From positions 33,385,363 to 33,449,362 of the forward strand of contig CM017559.1 in NCBI GenBank assembly GCA_007844125.1: a stretch of 64,000 bases of DNA, given 5' to 3'. The position numbers and the translations under genes are program-made. This DNA is from Sinonovacula constricta (lineage: Eukaryota > Mollusca > Bivalvia > Cardiida > Solecurtidae). The notes under the pieces were generated by a model. That model made no database searches. It saw nothing but the letters and a program-made list of their open reading frames with translations, and had not been told where the DNA came from. This document shows, one piece after another, positions 1-9,987 of this stretch (its first letter is position 1; each line of letters opens with the position of its first letter).

Positions 1-61
1 AAACTGTTCATGTGAAATAAGGTGACAAAAAAAAAACAAAAGGGCCATGATGGCCCTTTAT

Positions 62-930
62 TGCTCACCTAAGTGCCATAGAAATTTAGCCCTGGTGGCT
101 ATGCTTTTTGACAGGTCAAAATTCTTTTAGAAATCTTGATACAAGGCCATCAAAGGAATATATAAACCAAATATCAAAGCTCTAAGTCTTGTGGTTTCTG
201 ACAAGAAGATTTTCAAATTATTAGCCATATAGTGAAATGGTCATGCCTTGGGCAGCAATATTATGTGACGGATCAAAATGTTTTGAACAATCTTAATACA
301 GGACCAACCAAAAACATGGATACCAAATATCAAGGCTCAAACTCTTGTAGTTTTTGACAATAAGACTTTCAAAGTATTCCTTAATAGCCTTTTATGGAAA
401 ATGGCCACGACCCTGGCAGACATGTCTTTTAACAGTTCTTTGAACAATTTTGAAACAGGGCCACCAGCAAAACATGTCCCAAATAACCCCAAATATCAAA
501 GCTCTAGTACTTGCAGTTCCTGACGGGGATATTTTCTGAGTTTTCACATAAAGCTATATATGGAAAATGGCCATGCCCCTGGCGTCCATGTTTTTTAACT
601 TCTTTGAACAACCTTGATACAGGGCTACCCAAGGAACATGTATACCAAATATCAAGGCTCTTGCTCTTGCAGTTTTCCACACGATGATTTTCAAAATTTT
701 CCTATATAGCCTTATTTGGAAAATGGCTAAGCCCCTGGTGGCCATGTTTTTTGATGAATCAGAATTATTTGAACACTCTTGATACAGGGCCACCCAAGGA
801 TCATGTGTATTAAATATCAAGGCTCTAGCTTTAGTAGTTTCTGACAAGAAGACTTTCTAAGTTTTCCTATATAGCCTTAGGTGGAAAATGGCCATATCCC
901 TGGCGGCCATGTTTTTGTTTATTCATTTGA
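62..930. repeat. Tandem repeat, about 160-bp unit, five to six diverged copies
   Basis: Each unit carries, in order, an AAAATGGCCATG-like block, CCCTGGCGGCCATGTTTTTT, a TTTGAACAATCTTGATACAGG block, CCAAATATCAAGGCTCT, and a GTAGTTTCTGACAAGAAGA block. The CCCTGG landmark recurs near 90, 248, 412, 577, 736 and 899, giving a spacing of roughly 155-165 bp. Copies differ by many substitutions, so the array is old. Short open frames on the minus strand (such as 554-847) only follow the repeat and are not genes. The last unit runs into the 3' end of the minus-strand gene. Confidence 0.85.
918..923 (-). promoter_or_regulatory. Candidate poly(A) signal AATAAA for the 931-8942 gene
   Basis: AATAAA lies on the minus strand eight bases past the predicted TGA stop at 933-931. 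The short distance is unusual but workable, and the ~160-bp tandem repeat begins at once beyond it. Confidence 0.35.
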
Positions 931-3900
931 TCATTTGAACAACTTTTTATTCCCCCAGCCTGCCTTAGCTTCTGAGATAGTTTGGCTAAATTTGATCCAG
1001 TAGTTTCGGTAGATATCAATTGAAAGTGTTGATGGATGTGTGAGCTCAGGTGAGCTAAAATATCATGTGTTGCTAAAAAATACATATATATTTCTATTGG
1101 CTTACATTTATATATATAATAAATCTGCAGATTTAAAATTATGTAAGATCTGTTTCCACTGGGTGTCAAATTAGTATTTCTTCTAAGGTTTCAAGAAGGT
1201 GTTACTTTTTAAAGTGAAATGATGTTTGATGTAAAGGGAAATGCTGTTTGCTAAAAAAATGAAATGATATTCAATACAAAGATAAATGATGTTTGATATA
1301 AAGTGAGATAATGTTTGATATAAAGCGAAACGATGTTTGATATCAAGTCAAATGATGTTTGATACAAAATAAAATTATGTTTGATATAAAGTGATACGAT
1401 TTTGCCAGTTGTGCAACAGCATTCTAAACAGCAGACAAGATGACCAACAATTATGATAGATTTTACCATAAAATCAAAGAAACTGTTGTATTCAAGATGT
1501 GGAAACTTTGACTGATTAAAATTTGTTTTTAACAAATGATTATGTTTGTTTGTTTATTGGGTTTATCATCTTACCAACAGCATTTCAGTTATTTGGAGAC
1601 AGTGTCCACTTGAAGCAGATATAGTTCTGCCTTAACTGTGTATAGCAAGCTGTGAACACCTAGCATGATACCACACCCAGTCACATTATCCTGACACCAG
1701 GCCAACCAGTAATGGAACTATCATTATATTTGCTTGAACATTAGCAAAGGGGCTATACCTTTACCCTTTTAACGACTTTGGTATATCGTGGCCAGGGATC
1801 AAACCCGCGACCTCCCAATCCTGGAGCCGAGGCTATATCGATTGCGCTACCAGGTCCGGTTTTAACAAAAGGTTATATGTTATGTGTAGATAATATCAAA
1901 TAGAAAGTGGCAATCATGATAAGACATATTGGAAAAGTACATACATTTGCATGTGTTTAATTATCATGTCAGAAACAATGAACTGGACTTTTTTACTTAC
2001 TTTTAGAGTTTGGAGAAGTAGTTCTAGCTGAGCCTGATTCTTTAGAACAGAATCACGATGAATTTTCTCTGCAATTAAAACAAAAGCATTATAAGCATGG
2101 TAAAATTAATAATGACTGTCTGCTAGACACATTGATTATCCACAATATCTTGAATCTAAAATAAATATCATGAAAAACGGGTTTCTCAGCAAAGAAATTA
2201 TCACTCTGTGTTTCAAAAACCTGAATATAAAATATATAATGTGATCTACTTTATTAAGAATATATGACAAAGATAAGAATATATGACAAAGTCCTATGAG
2301 TATTGCATTATATACCAAACCCTGGAGAGACACAGGACAAAGATAGTCACATGCAAGCCAAATGTTAAAAGAGAGAACAAATCTGTGTTTATCTGCGAGT
2401 CATTTAGCAACAAGAGCAAACCAAACAGTTACCGCCTTGGAACGGTCAGTTGGCAAAAAAGGACAGACTGGGGTGCTTAAACTGGTTTTACTGAGCTCAA
2501 ACCTCACACTTCCTGAGAGGTTTCTCAAATATAAGAAAATGAAAAGAAAATCAATCTATTTGAATAAAAAATATCCATGCGCTGACGTTTTCTTAAACCT
2601 AAACATGACACATTAACAGAGCAATCTGCAATAATATTTTCCCTAAAACAGGTATCAAAAATTATCCTCAGTGTCTACAAATTAAGCATGACATGATTTT
2701 TTTTCATTCTAATACAAAAAATTAACAAAACAGGTGTAAATTAACAATCTTAAAAAATAAATTATTTAGTACTACAGGTACAGACAAACAACATAAAACT
2801 AACAGAACATTTGCTGGCAACTTAAGGTCTTCTTGCAAGGTTAACATAATGTACAAATACTTAGCATCAAAAAGTGAAGATTCTAAGTACACACCTTACA
2901 CAACTGGGAGATGGTTTAATTATTGGGTTTATCGTCCCACCAACAGTTTTTCAGTTATCTGGAGACGGTGTTCACTTGAAGCAGATATAGTGCTGTCTTC
3001 ACTGAGTATAGCATGCCATGAACACCTGGCATGATACCACACCCAGTAACATTATCTTGACACCGGGCCAACCAGTCGTGGAACTACCTTTATATTTGCT
3101 TGAGCGTTAGCAAGGGAATTATACCACTACCATTTTTAACAACTTTAGTATGTCGTGGCGCAAGATTGAACCCGGGGCCTCCCTTTCCTGGAGCCGCTGC
3201 TCTATTGATTGCGCTACCAGGTCCAGTCTGATAAATATGTGTGGATACACTAAACGATTTGGAAATTTGTCTGTACCCTGGGTAGAGATGATCTGGTATA
3301 TTTTACAAGTCACATATCTACACTGCTGCACATCCTCTCCAGACTGAGTTTTGGCTGCCTTCCCACCGATCTTCTCCAACTGCTGAAACATGTTCTGCAG
3401 CCGAGCTCTGAAAAACAACAACAGTTTTACTAACTTGGTTTGAAAATGGAATACAAGTTCCAATAGATTAATTTTTACCGCAAAATATAAACTTTGATAA
3501 AGAGTTAGTTAAATGTGATCACCTTATGTGTTTTTTTAATAGCCCATACAGAAATTGAACAGAGAATTATAACAATGTCACTGGTGACAAATGTTGAACA
3601 TTTAATTATGAGCTCTGGTGCTTTATTTTGCAACCAAAACCCAAAAGGTTTATTTGCGTTGCCATTTAAAGGTGGTATCTAACAGTTTGGACCAAGCAAT
3701 TTCTTTCCAGTAACCAAATCAGTATTTGTTACCTGAAAACGTCCTGCAAATTGCTGTCCATTAATTTCCTAGATCTGTGTGGACAGTAAAGAATAAATCC
3801 CCACATGTCATTGCAAACAGGCATTTCCTTTCTGAGCCACTCTGCACAGATAGTTATTTTTAATCTAAGAAAACTTTTTATCGGCATCTAAGTCATTCGT

Positions 3901-6900
3901 TAATATGTTTTAGCAGATGTAAGATAGGGAGAAAAATGTGCAGCCAGTCCGGGACTCGAACACGTGACACTTCGCTAACAGGGCGATTGCTCTTCCGACT
4001 GAGCTAACCGGACCACTTACACATTCTCTCCCTATCACCCGGCTACACAGAGATCACTATTTTGCTTATTTTTAGATTTGGAAGACTGAACATTTAGAGT
4101 ATTTTTTTAATTTGTAGTATCTAACAATATTTGTATTGCTTAAATTCATCTTCACATAGACTTCAGTATGAGTAAATGCAGAAATTATGCCCATATTCCC
4201 CAAAGCAGTGATAAGACACTGCTTCTAATACTTGATATAAGACACTGCTTCTAATACTTGATATAAGACACTGCTTCTAATACTTGATATAAGACACTGC
4301 TTCTAATACTTGATATAAGACACTGCTTCTAATACTTGATATAAGACACTGCTTCTAATACTTGATATAAGACACTGCTTCTAATACTTGATATAAGACA
4401 CTGCTTCTAATACTTGATATAAGACACTGCTTCTAATACTTGATATAAGCAAACTGATGGATACCACCTTTATGCTAAATAAACTATATACAGATCCATA
4501 GACTGGTGCATCAACTGTATGATAAAATATTATGTAATATTTGACAAAACATGATGAACTAACACTACATGTATTCAGGGCTGGAAATTTTTTCTTTTAA
4601 ATGACTAGTCCCAGACAAGTAACCTGGACAAAAATTACTTGTCCGAAAATTTATGTTGTTTTCAATTAACGAGCACAACAACACATTTGTCATGTCTACA
4701 ACCAACAAACAAGGTATAACAACAAGTTGTTTCTTTTATTTTTTGTCTAGAAGCATTTACGTATCGCGCGTAGTGATTGGCTGTTTTGGACAGGTGTGTG
4801 CATTATATATGTACCACCGTTACGTGTTGTTGATAAATGCTCCTGGCGTGAAACTGATTGTCTTCATCGCTAATTAGAAACCACTGTTTATTTGTCACTT
4901 ATCCGACTGCTGATTTATGACTTGTCTATGACTAATTTAATGATCAATGACCAGTAGCCTGAAACTGCATTTTGACTTGTCCGGGACATCGGGCTACCAT
5001 ATTTTTCCAGCCCTGAAATTGTGTGGAAAGGAAATGACAATCTGCCTCTCAAGTATGATATGGCAAAGTAAACTGACCTACAGTGTATGTACCCATGAAA
5101 CAAACAAAAATGCTGGCTGGATGGGGTTTTGCAAAGGATTTTTTTTAAATGCAGTAAAACACTCATATATTTAATTAGGATAAAATAATAATTAGAAATA
5201 AAATGAAACTCACCCTACAGTTCGGTCCATTTTTGGTAATGTGAAATATCTCTTGATCACACTTTGATGGTTGGAAATTTTGACAACTCAGTTTGTAAAA
5301 ATTGCACCATTTCCTGTTAAAAGACAATCATTTTAAAATTAAACACCATATACTAATGAAATAAATTTGTAATTTAACTTCAACAAAAAATTGCGAGTCA
5401 GTAAATTTTCAACAAATAAATAAGTCTACTAAATAATAGCAGATAAAATAGCAAATATTTTAAATATTTTTTTTTTTTAATATCTGGACAAATGAAAAGA
5501 TAAGCATCTTAAAAAAAATTCATTTGTTAATTATAGTCATTACAGTTTGTTTGGTTGGTTTATCATCTAACCAACAGGTATTTCAGTTATTTGGAGAGAG
5601 TGTCTAGCTGAAGTAGATATATGAACACCTGGCATGACACCACACCCTGTCATACAATCCTCACACAGGCCAACCAGTCGCAAAATTACTCTGACTTTGG
5701 TATGTCAACCAGGGGCCTTCCGTACCTGGAGCCAAAGCTCTACGGATTGCACAACAAGGTCTGGTTAAATGGCCATGTAGTTTGTTTTATTTTTACATCA
5801 CAGTGACATCATTGTGTTTATTGTATTAACGTCTAGCTCTAATTGATGGAGAAAGAGGCAAAGAGAAACATAAAAACTAGCACACTGCAGAAGTGCTGGA
5901 ATAAATGCATCTAATTTTCAACATAAAAAACAAAATCCTTTGATTTGGAAGCTACTATTTAATATGATCAAATTCAAAAATGGTTTAGCTCATACACTGA
6001 TTTAGAAAATGATTGGTTTTGTAATTATCTCATTGAAGTGTTTCATTGCTTGTCATATTTTGATATTGGTACTTAAAATTAAGCTTTAAAATGTCTTACA
6101 TAACTCATAGCAGTTTATCTGCAGTCAGAAAGCTGTGTTATTGATATGGTTGTAGAATTTGTTCTAATTTTTTTTGCACTGTTCTCTGATCTGCACATGC
6201 AGTAAAATATTTCATGTCTATATGTATGTCATAATCAATATGACGATTAGATTGATAGTGAATAAATAATTGTAATAAAAATGAGGTGTGGGTTTTGTGA
6301 TTTTATATGTCATGTACCCAATTTAACTGTTTAACAGTTAAACTAGTGGTCTCAATACTTCTGTATTTTCAAAAAAACTGATTAATCGTAATACTTGTAA
6401 TTTTATTGAAATTCCTGTGTTCCAATTATGACCAACTTGTTTTTTTAAAAGCAATGTATACAATGTGCCCATAAGACGTAATATATCCAGAAAATTTGAA
6501 CATGCAAAAATAAACATTAAATGAACAAATTAAACGGTCAAAATTATAAATAATTATTCAAAATAATAATTTTCCAGCAGACCAGGAATTGAACCTGCCC
6601 AGGACAGATAAGTTATTAACCTGCAATTCTAAGTGCTCCATTATTGGTAGAGGAAGCCCCAAGGCACATATTCAGGAAAAAAACTCACACTTCAAGTCAA
6701 ATGGTAGTTCCCCTGACCCCACAGGTGTTAATAGTCATTGCAACACATTTTTAAAATAAAATTACACAAAAAAACGGTTGCAGACACACTAGATGAGCCA
6801 AATTTATTTTACATATTCTTTTTCAATTGTTATTATACCTGAGGAGTACTTGTTAAATATAGTTTAAGGTAGAAAGTTTAAGAAACAGAAGTGACAACTC

Positions 6901-8151
6901 TAATCTGTTTTTTAAATAACTGTAGTAGATACTTTATTCTATGCTCTCTCCAAAACAGTCCAGCTCAGTAAATAAAGCATCTTACACCTTAGTAGAGGCT
7001 TTCTGGTCCGATCTTACGCAGCAAAATGAGGAATATTTAACTTTTGTCAAATCAATGGTGGAATAAACTAATTGTGCAAGTATGCTCTCCCAAAAGTTGT
7101 CTCCCAATCTAAAATCATTTGCCATGATTTGGTAGAGCACCTGATTTGAATGGGTCGTGGGTTAGATCCAATCCCTGGGTATTAGGATGTTCTGCTAAAG
7201 TCACTTCAAAACCAAAACGTATCATTAATATTTTGCTGAGTAAACAGTGTTTGGATATTTTTTCTATTGCATATGGGGCAATTCACCCCACCCACTTCAT
7301 TTAGGCGAAAACACAACATCGGATGCAAACGCATGTGACCTGAAACGCCACAAAGACTTGACATATAAGATAATAATTGCAAAAAGGTAATTTATACCCT
7401 AGTTATGGCAATGTTCCACGTCTGTGGGATTCTTTTTTCGGTCCCACAGATATTTGTTTGGAAGTTGTCACGAAAGAGTGTAAAGGCTTAAAATAAATTA
7501 GTGCGGTCTGATATATATAAATGCGTAAGGTCCGATGGGGAGATGGCCCCGCCTCCTTATGAATATGTATACGCGGTTAAATATCAACACGTAAGGTCTG
7601 ATAATTCCGATAACACACTTCCTTACTTTTATTTATCATAACATAGTCATGGCGATTTTGCATTAAATAAGTCTCAAAATATATAAATTAGTGCGGTCTG
7701 AAAAAACGTAATGCGTACGGTCGATGGTCTGATTACCACGCCTCCTTATAAATATTTATACCGGTCCCAAACGCTTCAGGTCTGATCAAAAGCCAACAGG
7801 TCTTTTATATTTTGTGATTTTGCGTTAAATTTGCTTCAGTTAAGTTTTATGAGTCTATACTGTCTACAAAAATAATTTAATCCAATTTATTTAAATTCAA
7901 ACACAAAACGTCAACTTTTATGAGATACGATACACATGATGACCAGTCCTCTTTTATACAGTAGTAAATTATAATATATGAGGTCTGATAAGCTCATCAA
8001 CAGGTAAGGTTCGAGATGGAATCTTACAATGGAATCTTATTGATCGAGATAAGAATTTATTAATAAAGTTAAATGCTTTTGTAAAAAAGATAAGCAAATT
8101 AAAAATAAAATTGGTTCTATTTCTTATATAAAGTAGGCCCTATGTGAAAAT

Positions 8152-8223
<72 letters not shown>

Positions 8224-8942
8224 ACAGACAGGCAGACAGACAGACAGAGATGGGACTAACCTGCGGTCGGAAGGGACAGGACAGACAGTCACCAACAAAG
8301 AGTCAAGCATTTCGCGTGAACACATTCATTCATTCATTTCGTGATTTCATAAGACATTACTGCATTCATCTGCCCACGCACACAGGCGCAGCATCCATCC
8401 CTTCCCCTCACACACACTTGTAGATAAATAATAAGTAGGAAAATGACGTATAAAATATTATATACAGTCGTATATGTGTAAGCTAACTTCAGTCATATTC
8501 TCGAAATCCATCGATGGAACAAAAGTCGATAGAATTCATTTAACATAAAATTAAATGAAGTTTTAGGATAGAAACACACAAAAGAGTTTAAATCCGAGAG
8601 GTGTCATGCCGATATATCTTTCTTAAATATTAAATAATAGAAATCATAATGACTAAAGACATTTAAGTAAAACGAAAAGGGTAAATATAACAAAAATCAT
8701 AAAATAGGCCATTCCTAAGATGAAGGTTTTTGGTGAATGGAAAATCAAAAGGATTCATACATATGTAAAAAGGAAATAATGCCATCGCCATGGCCATCAT
8801 CCTGATCATTATCAGCATCACCAGCATCACCAGTGGCGACAGCGGCGGCGGCAGCAGCGGCAGCAGCAGCAGCATTTACAGCTATCACCACCATAAAAAG
8901 AAAAAACAGAGGATTTATGGGGAGAACCCAGCGCCACCCCAT
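931..8942 (-). CDS. Unrecognised secreted eight-cysteine protein, eight predicted exons
   Basis: Exons read from the sequence (plus coordinates, transcription leftward): 8942-8761, 5313-5214, 3839-3733, 3407-3277, 2068-2001, 1511-1467, 1423-1398 and 1054-931. Every junction has GT-AG and the phases fit (2,0,2,1,0,0,2), giving 783 nt and 260 aa. Residues 1-24 look like a signal peptide (hydrophobic PLFFLFMVVIAV). An 11-alanine run and an Asp/Gly-rich stretch follow. Exons 2-4 carry eight cysteines (for example KWCNFYKLSCQ, EMPVCND, ILYCPHR, QCRYVTC), which would suit four disulfides. Exons 4-5 look helical (LQNMFQQLEKIGG, QAQLELLLQTLK). The tail ends AGWGNKKLFK. I do not recognise the family. 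Exons 2, 3 and 5 are the firmest. The exon 3 acceptor has two adjacent AGs, and phase requires the second. The donors of exons 1, 4 and 7 (GTATGA, GTACAG, GTATCA) are weaker, so an exon may be missing in the 3.4-kb first intron. Confidence 0.55.
1213..1402. repeat. 22-bp tandem repeat (AAATGATGTTTGATATAAAG type)
   Basis: Around eight imperfect units share ATGTTTGATATAAAG. The last five units are spaced exactly 22 bp (1286-1395); the first ones are degenerate. The array fills most of the last intron of the minus-strand gene and touches the weak donor of its 26-nt exon 7. Confidence 0.8.
1544..1862 (-). mobile_element. tRNA-derived SINE, family A, near full length
   Basis: Read on the minus strand, the head has GACCTGGTAGCGCAATCGAT (A-box region) and GCGGGTTTGATCCCTGGCC (B box). 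A body common to the other copies follows, ending in a GGATAAACCCAATAAAC-like 3' end. Imperfect direct repeats, TTTTAACAAATGATTAT before and TTTTAACAAAAGGTTAT after, look like a target-site duplication. It lies in an intron of the minus-strand gene. Confidence 0.8.
2282..2565. repeat. Interspersed repeat E, copy 1
   Basis: About 280 bp matches 55982-56225 in the same orientation. Shared blocks include CACATGCAAGCCAAA, CCTTGGAACG, GATCAGTTG/GGTCAGTTGG, CAAAAAAGGACAGACTGGGG, CACTTCCTG and GGTTTCTCAAAT. No coding pattern or terminal repeat is apparent. From here to 2914 I see only AT-rich intronic sequence. Confidence 0.7.
2915..3230 (-). mobile_element. tRNA-derived SINE, family A, near full length
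   Basis: It has the same order as 1544-1862: ATTGGGTTTATCGTCCCACC at the 3' end, TTATCTGGAGACGGTGTTCA and GGTATCATGCCAGGTGTTC (minus) in the body, and a tRNA-like head with GGTAGCGCAATC and CCGGGTTCAATC. It is intronic, and its head lies 47 bp beyond the predicted exon 4 donor of the minus-strand gene. Confidence 0.8.
3923..4036. repeat. 18-bp inverted repeat enclosing a tRNA-like unit
   Basis: GATAGGGAGAAAAATGTG at 3923-3940 is the reverse complement of CACATTCTCTCCCTATC at 4020-4036, apart from one substitution and one indel. No target-site duplication is obvious. The A5 run at 3932-3936 supplies a T5 terminator on the minus strand, so A box, B box and terminator all lie inside the cassette. 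Confidence 0.75.
3945..4014 (-). tRNA. tRNA-like sequence with Pol III boxes, probably not a functional tRNA
   Basis: On the minus strand it has a perfect A box (TAGCTCAGTCGG), a D stem GCTC/GAGC, and a near-perfect B box (TGTTCGAGTCC). The ends GGTCCGG and CCGGACT can pair over 7 bp. The anticodon arm folds only as TCGC/GCGA with loop CCTGTTA, which lacks U33, and the T stem does not close while the acceptor stem does. I therefore read it as a tRNA relic or short tRNA-derived element, not a decoding tRNA. Confidence 0.5.
4211..4450. repeat. 26-bp perfect tandem repeat, nine copies
   Basis: The unit starts ATAAGACACTGCTTC and ends TAATACTTGAT. Copies start every 26 bp from 4211 to 4419, with a partial tenth at 4445. 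The copies are identical, which implies recent expansion or homogenisation. It is intronic in the minus-strand gene. Confidence 0.95.
4576..5015. mobile_element. Non-autonomous hAT-like element
   Basis: It begins CAGGGCTGGAAATTTTTTC and ends ATATTTTTCCAGCCCTG, giving terminal inverted repeats of about 15 bp that start CAGGG, as in hAT elements. The interior repeats ACTTGTCC motifs near both ends (4638 and 4974). No transposase is present. The flanking 8-mers (CATGTATT, AAATTGTG) do not match, so the target duplication has decayed or the ends are misjudged. Confidence 0.65.
5546..5766 (-). mobile_element. tRNA-derived SINE, family A, internally deleted
   Basis: It keeps the 3' end (GGTTTATCATCTAACCAACAG on plus), the TATTTGGAGAGAGTGTCTAG block and the tRNA-like head, but lacks about 100 bp of body compared with the copies at 1544 and 2915. 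It lies in the first intron of the minus-strand gene. Confidence 0.75.
5767..7100. other. Unassigned AT-rich intronic DNA
   Basis: I see no exon, SINE or tandem repeat here. A minus-strand GGTTCAATTCC near 6585 resembles a lone B box, but no convincing A box lies upstream of it. Confidence 0.5.
7122..7182 (+). repeat. Degenerate tRNA-like SINE head
   Basis: ATTTGGTAGAGCACCTGATTT followed by GTGGGTTAGATCCAATCCC resembles a tRNA 5' half and B box. No body shared with families A or B follows it. Confidence 0.35.
7488..7850. repeat. Interspersed repeat D, two tandem copies
   Basis: Unit 1 (from about 7494) has AAATTAGTGCGGTCTGATAT, AATGCGTAAGGTCCGATGGG, CGCCTCCTTATGAATATGTA and ACACGTAAGGTCTGATAA. 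Unit 2 (from about 7683) repeats these in the same order with differences. A third copy lies inverted at 46925-47055, just before PPCDC. A fragment (GAGGTCTGATAAGCTCATCA) appears at about 7980. Confidence 0.75.
8153..8249. repeat. CAGA/CAGG tetranucleotide microsatellite
   Basis: About 24 tandem tetramers run CAGA, then CAGG, then CAGA and mixed. Open frames here are artefacts of the repeat. Confidence 0.97.
8782..8877. repeat. Trinucleotide-rich segment coding for Asp- and Ala-rich stretches
   Basis: CAT/CAG/CGG-type triplets on plus read as GAT, GCT and GCC codons on minus. They encode the acidic stretch and the 11-alanine run directly after the predicted signal peptide of the 931-8942 gene. 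Length polymorphism is likely. Confidence 0.85.
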
Positions 8943-9300
8943 CACATATCCTTTCTCCTAAACGTTCAGGAGCATAATGAAAATAAAATATATTGTATAT
9001 ACATAAATTCAATTGATTAGACGTGCGAAACCGTATCGGTTTTAGTCCCAGAGACCCCACCCCGCAAATGTATGTAAATACATGTAACAAAATCAAATTT
9101 CAAATTCGTAATTTATGGATCTGTAGGGACAATTTTAAGGTCTTTTCTTCCCTAATCAGGCACTTCCAAAGTAAGCAGATAAACCAAATAAAAGCAAAAT
9201 ATCGTACAAAAATATTAATGTTCAATCACATGTTTATATACAGACGTGGCTGGGCAAAATAGTGGCAGTGACTCTAAACACTTAAAACCATTCGATTTGC

Positions 9301-9322
9301 GGGGGGGGGGGGGGGGGGGGGG
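9301..9322 (+). repeat. G22 homopolymer
   Basis: An uninterrupted run of 22 G lies about 360 bp upstream of the minus-strand gene's start codon. It has G-quadruplex potential, but may also be mis-sized by sequencing. Confidence 0.9.
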
Positions 9323-9379
9323 TCAACTTATACTGATAATATATCAATGATATTTGTAAAGCTTTATGTGTTTACATTC

Positions 9380-9987
9380 GTCTTACAACAGACATAGCAC
9401 AAATGTCAGCCAATTGACATTATAGCATAATCAAGACGGCATCTAAGCCTGCATACGTGGGATTAACTGAGTATGGTGGCGACTTAGACAATCAGAACGT
9501 GCTTATTATACACATCGAATTTTCAGACGCAGCTCAACTGCTTTCCAACTGCAAACTCTTTGTAAAAAGATCGTAAGTGTCGAAAATACACAAAGCACTA
9601 CACTCAATACTGCCCCGGAGCTCCTACCATGTAGCGTGTTTCACATGATGCACGAGCTACTGGTCACGTGACAAAAACTGTTCACGCAGATTAACCCCGA
9701 TTTGAAATCCGGAGATAGTCGTAAAATCTTATCACTGTTCGAACGTTTCCGTCTGCCCAGAAAATCTTTTAAAGTTTTGGAACTATAACCGAGGTGCTCC
9801 AAAATGTTCTCGACAGTCGGAGATTACCGAATATCCACGAGACTCAAACTAATGTGTTCAAATGAGAGTCATTTCCCTCTGACGTTCGTTGGGTAATGAT
9901 GTCTAGTAGGAACCAAAAAGTGTTTTAGCTTGTACCCATGGGGTTACAGAGATGTCTTGTCCATAGCAGACAGTCCTTGTTGCATGG
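9380..9987. promoter_or_regulatory. Possible bidirectional promoter with a plus-strand first exon
   Basis: CpG density is higher here than in the surrounding AT-rich DNA, and few repeats are visible. On plus, an ATG at 9938 opens 16 codons rich in Arg, Ser and Leu with no acidic residue (MGLQRCLVHSRQSLLHG), ending at a strong donor GTAAGT at 9988. To the left lies the start of the minus-strand gene. I could not follow a convincing second exon. The best acceptor in phase, at 11412, gives only 21 more codons, so this may be noncoding. Confidence 0.3.

Noticed and set aside
3119..3463. Taking the 114-codon minus-strand frame as a gene by itself
   Set aside because: Only 3277-3407 looks coding. 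The 5' part is intron before a TTTTTCAG acceptor and the 3' part runs into a SINE.
4568..5023. 8-bp target-site duplication for the 4576-5015 element
   Set aside because: Flanking 8-mers CATGTATT and AAATTGTG do not match, so hAT assignment rests on the ends only.
6575..6660. Minus-strand tRNA or SINE around GGTTCAATTCC
   Set aside because: B box alone; no A box or cloverleaf fits upstream.
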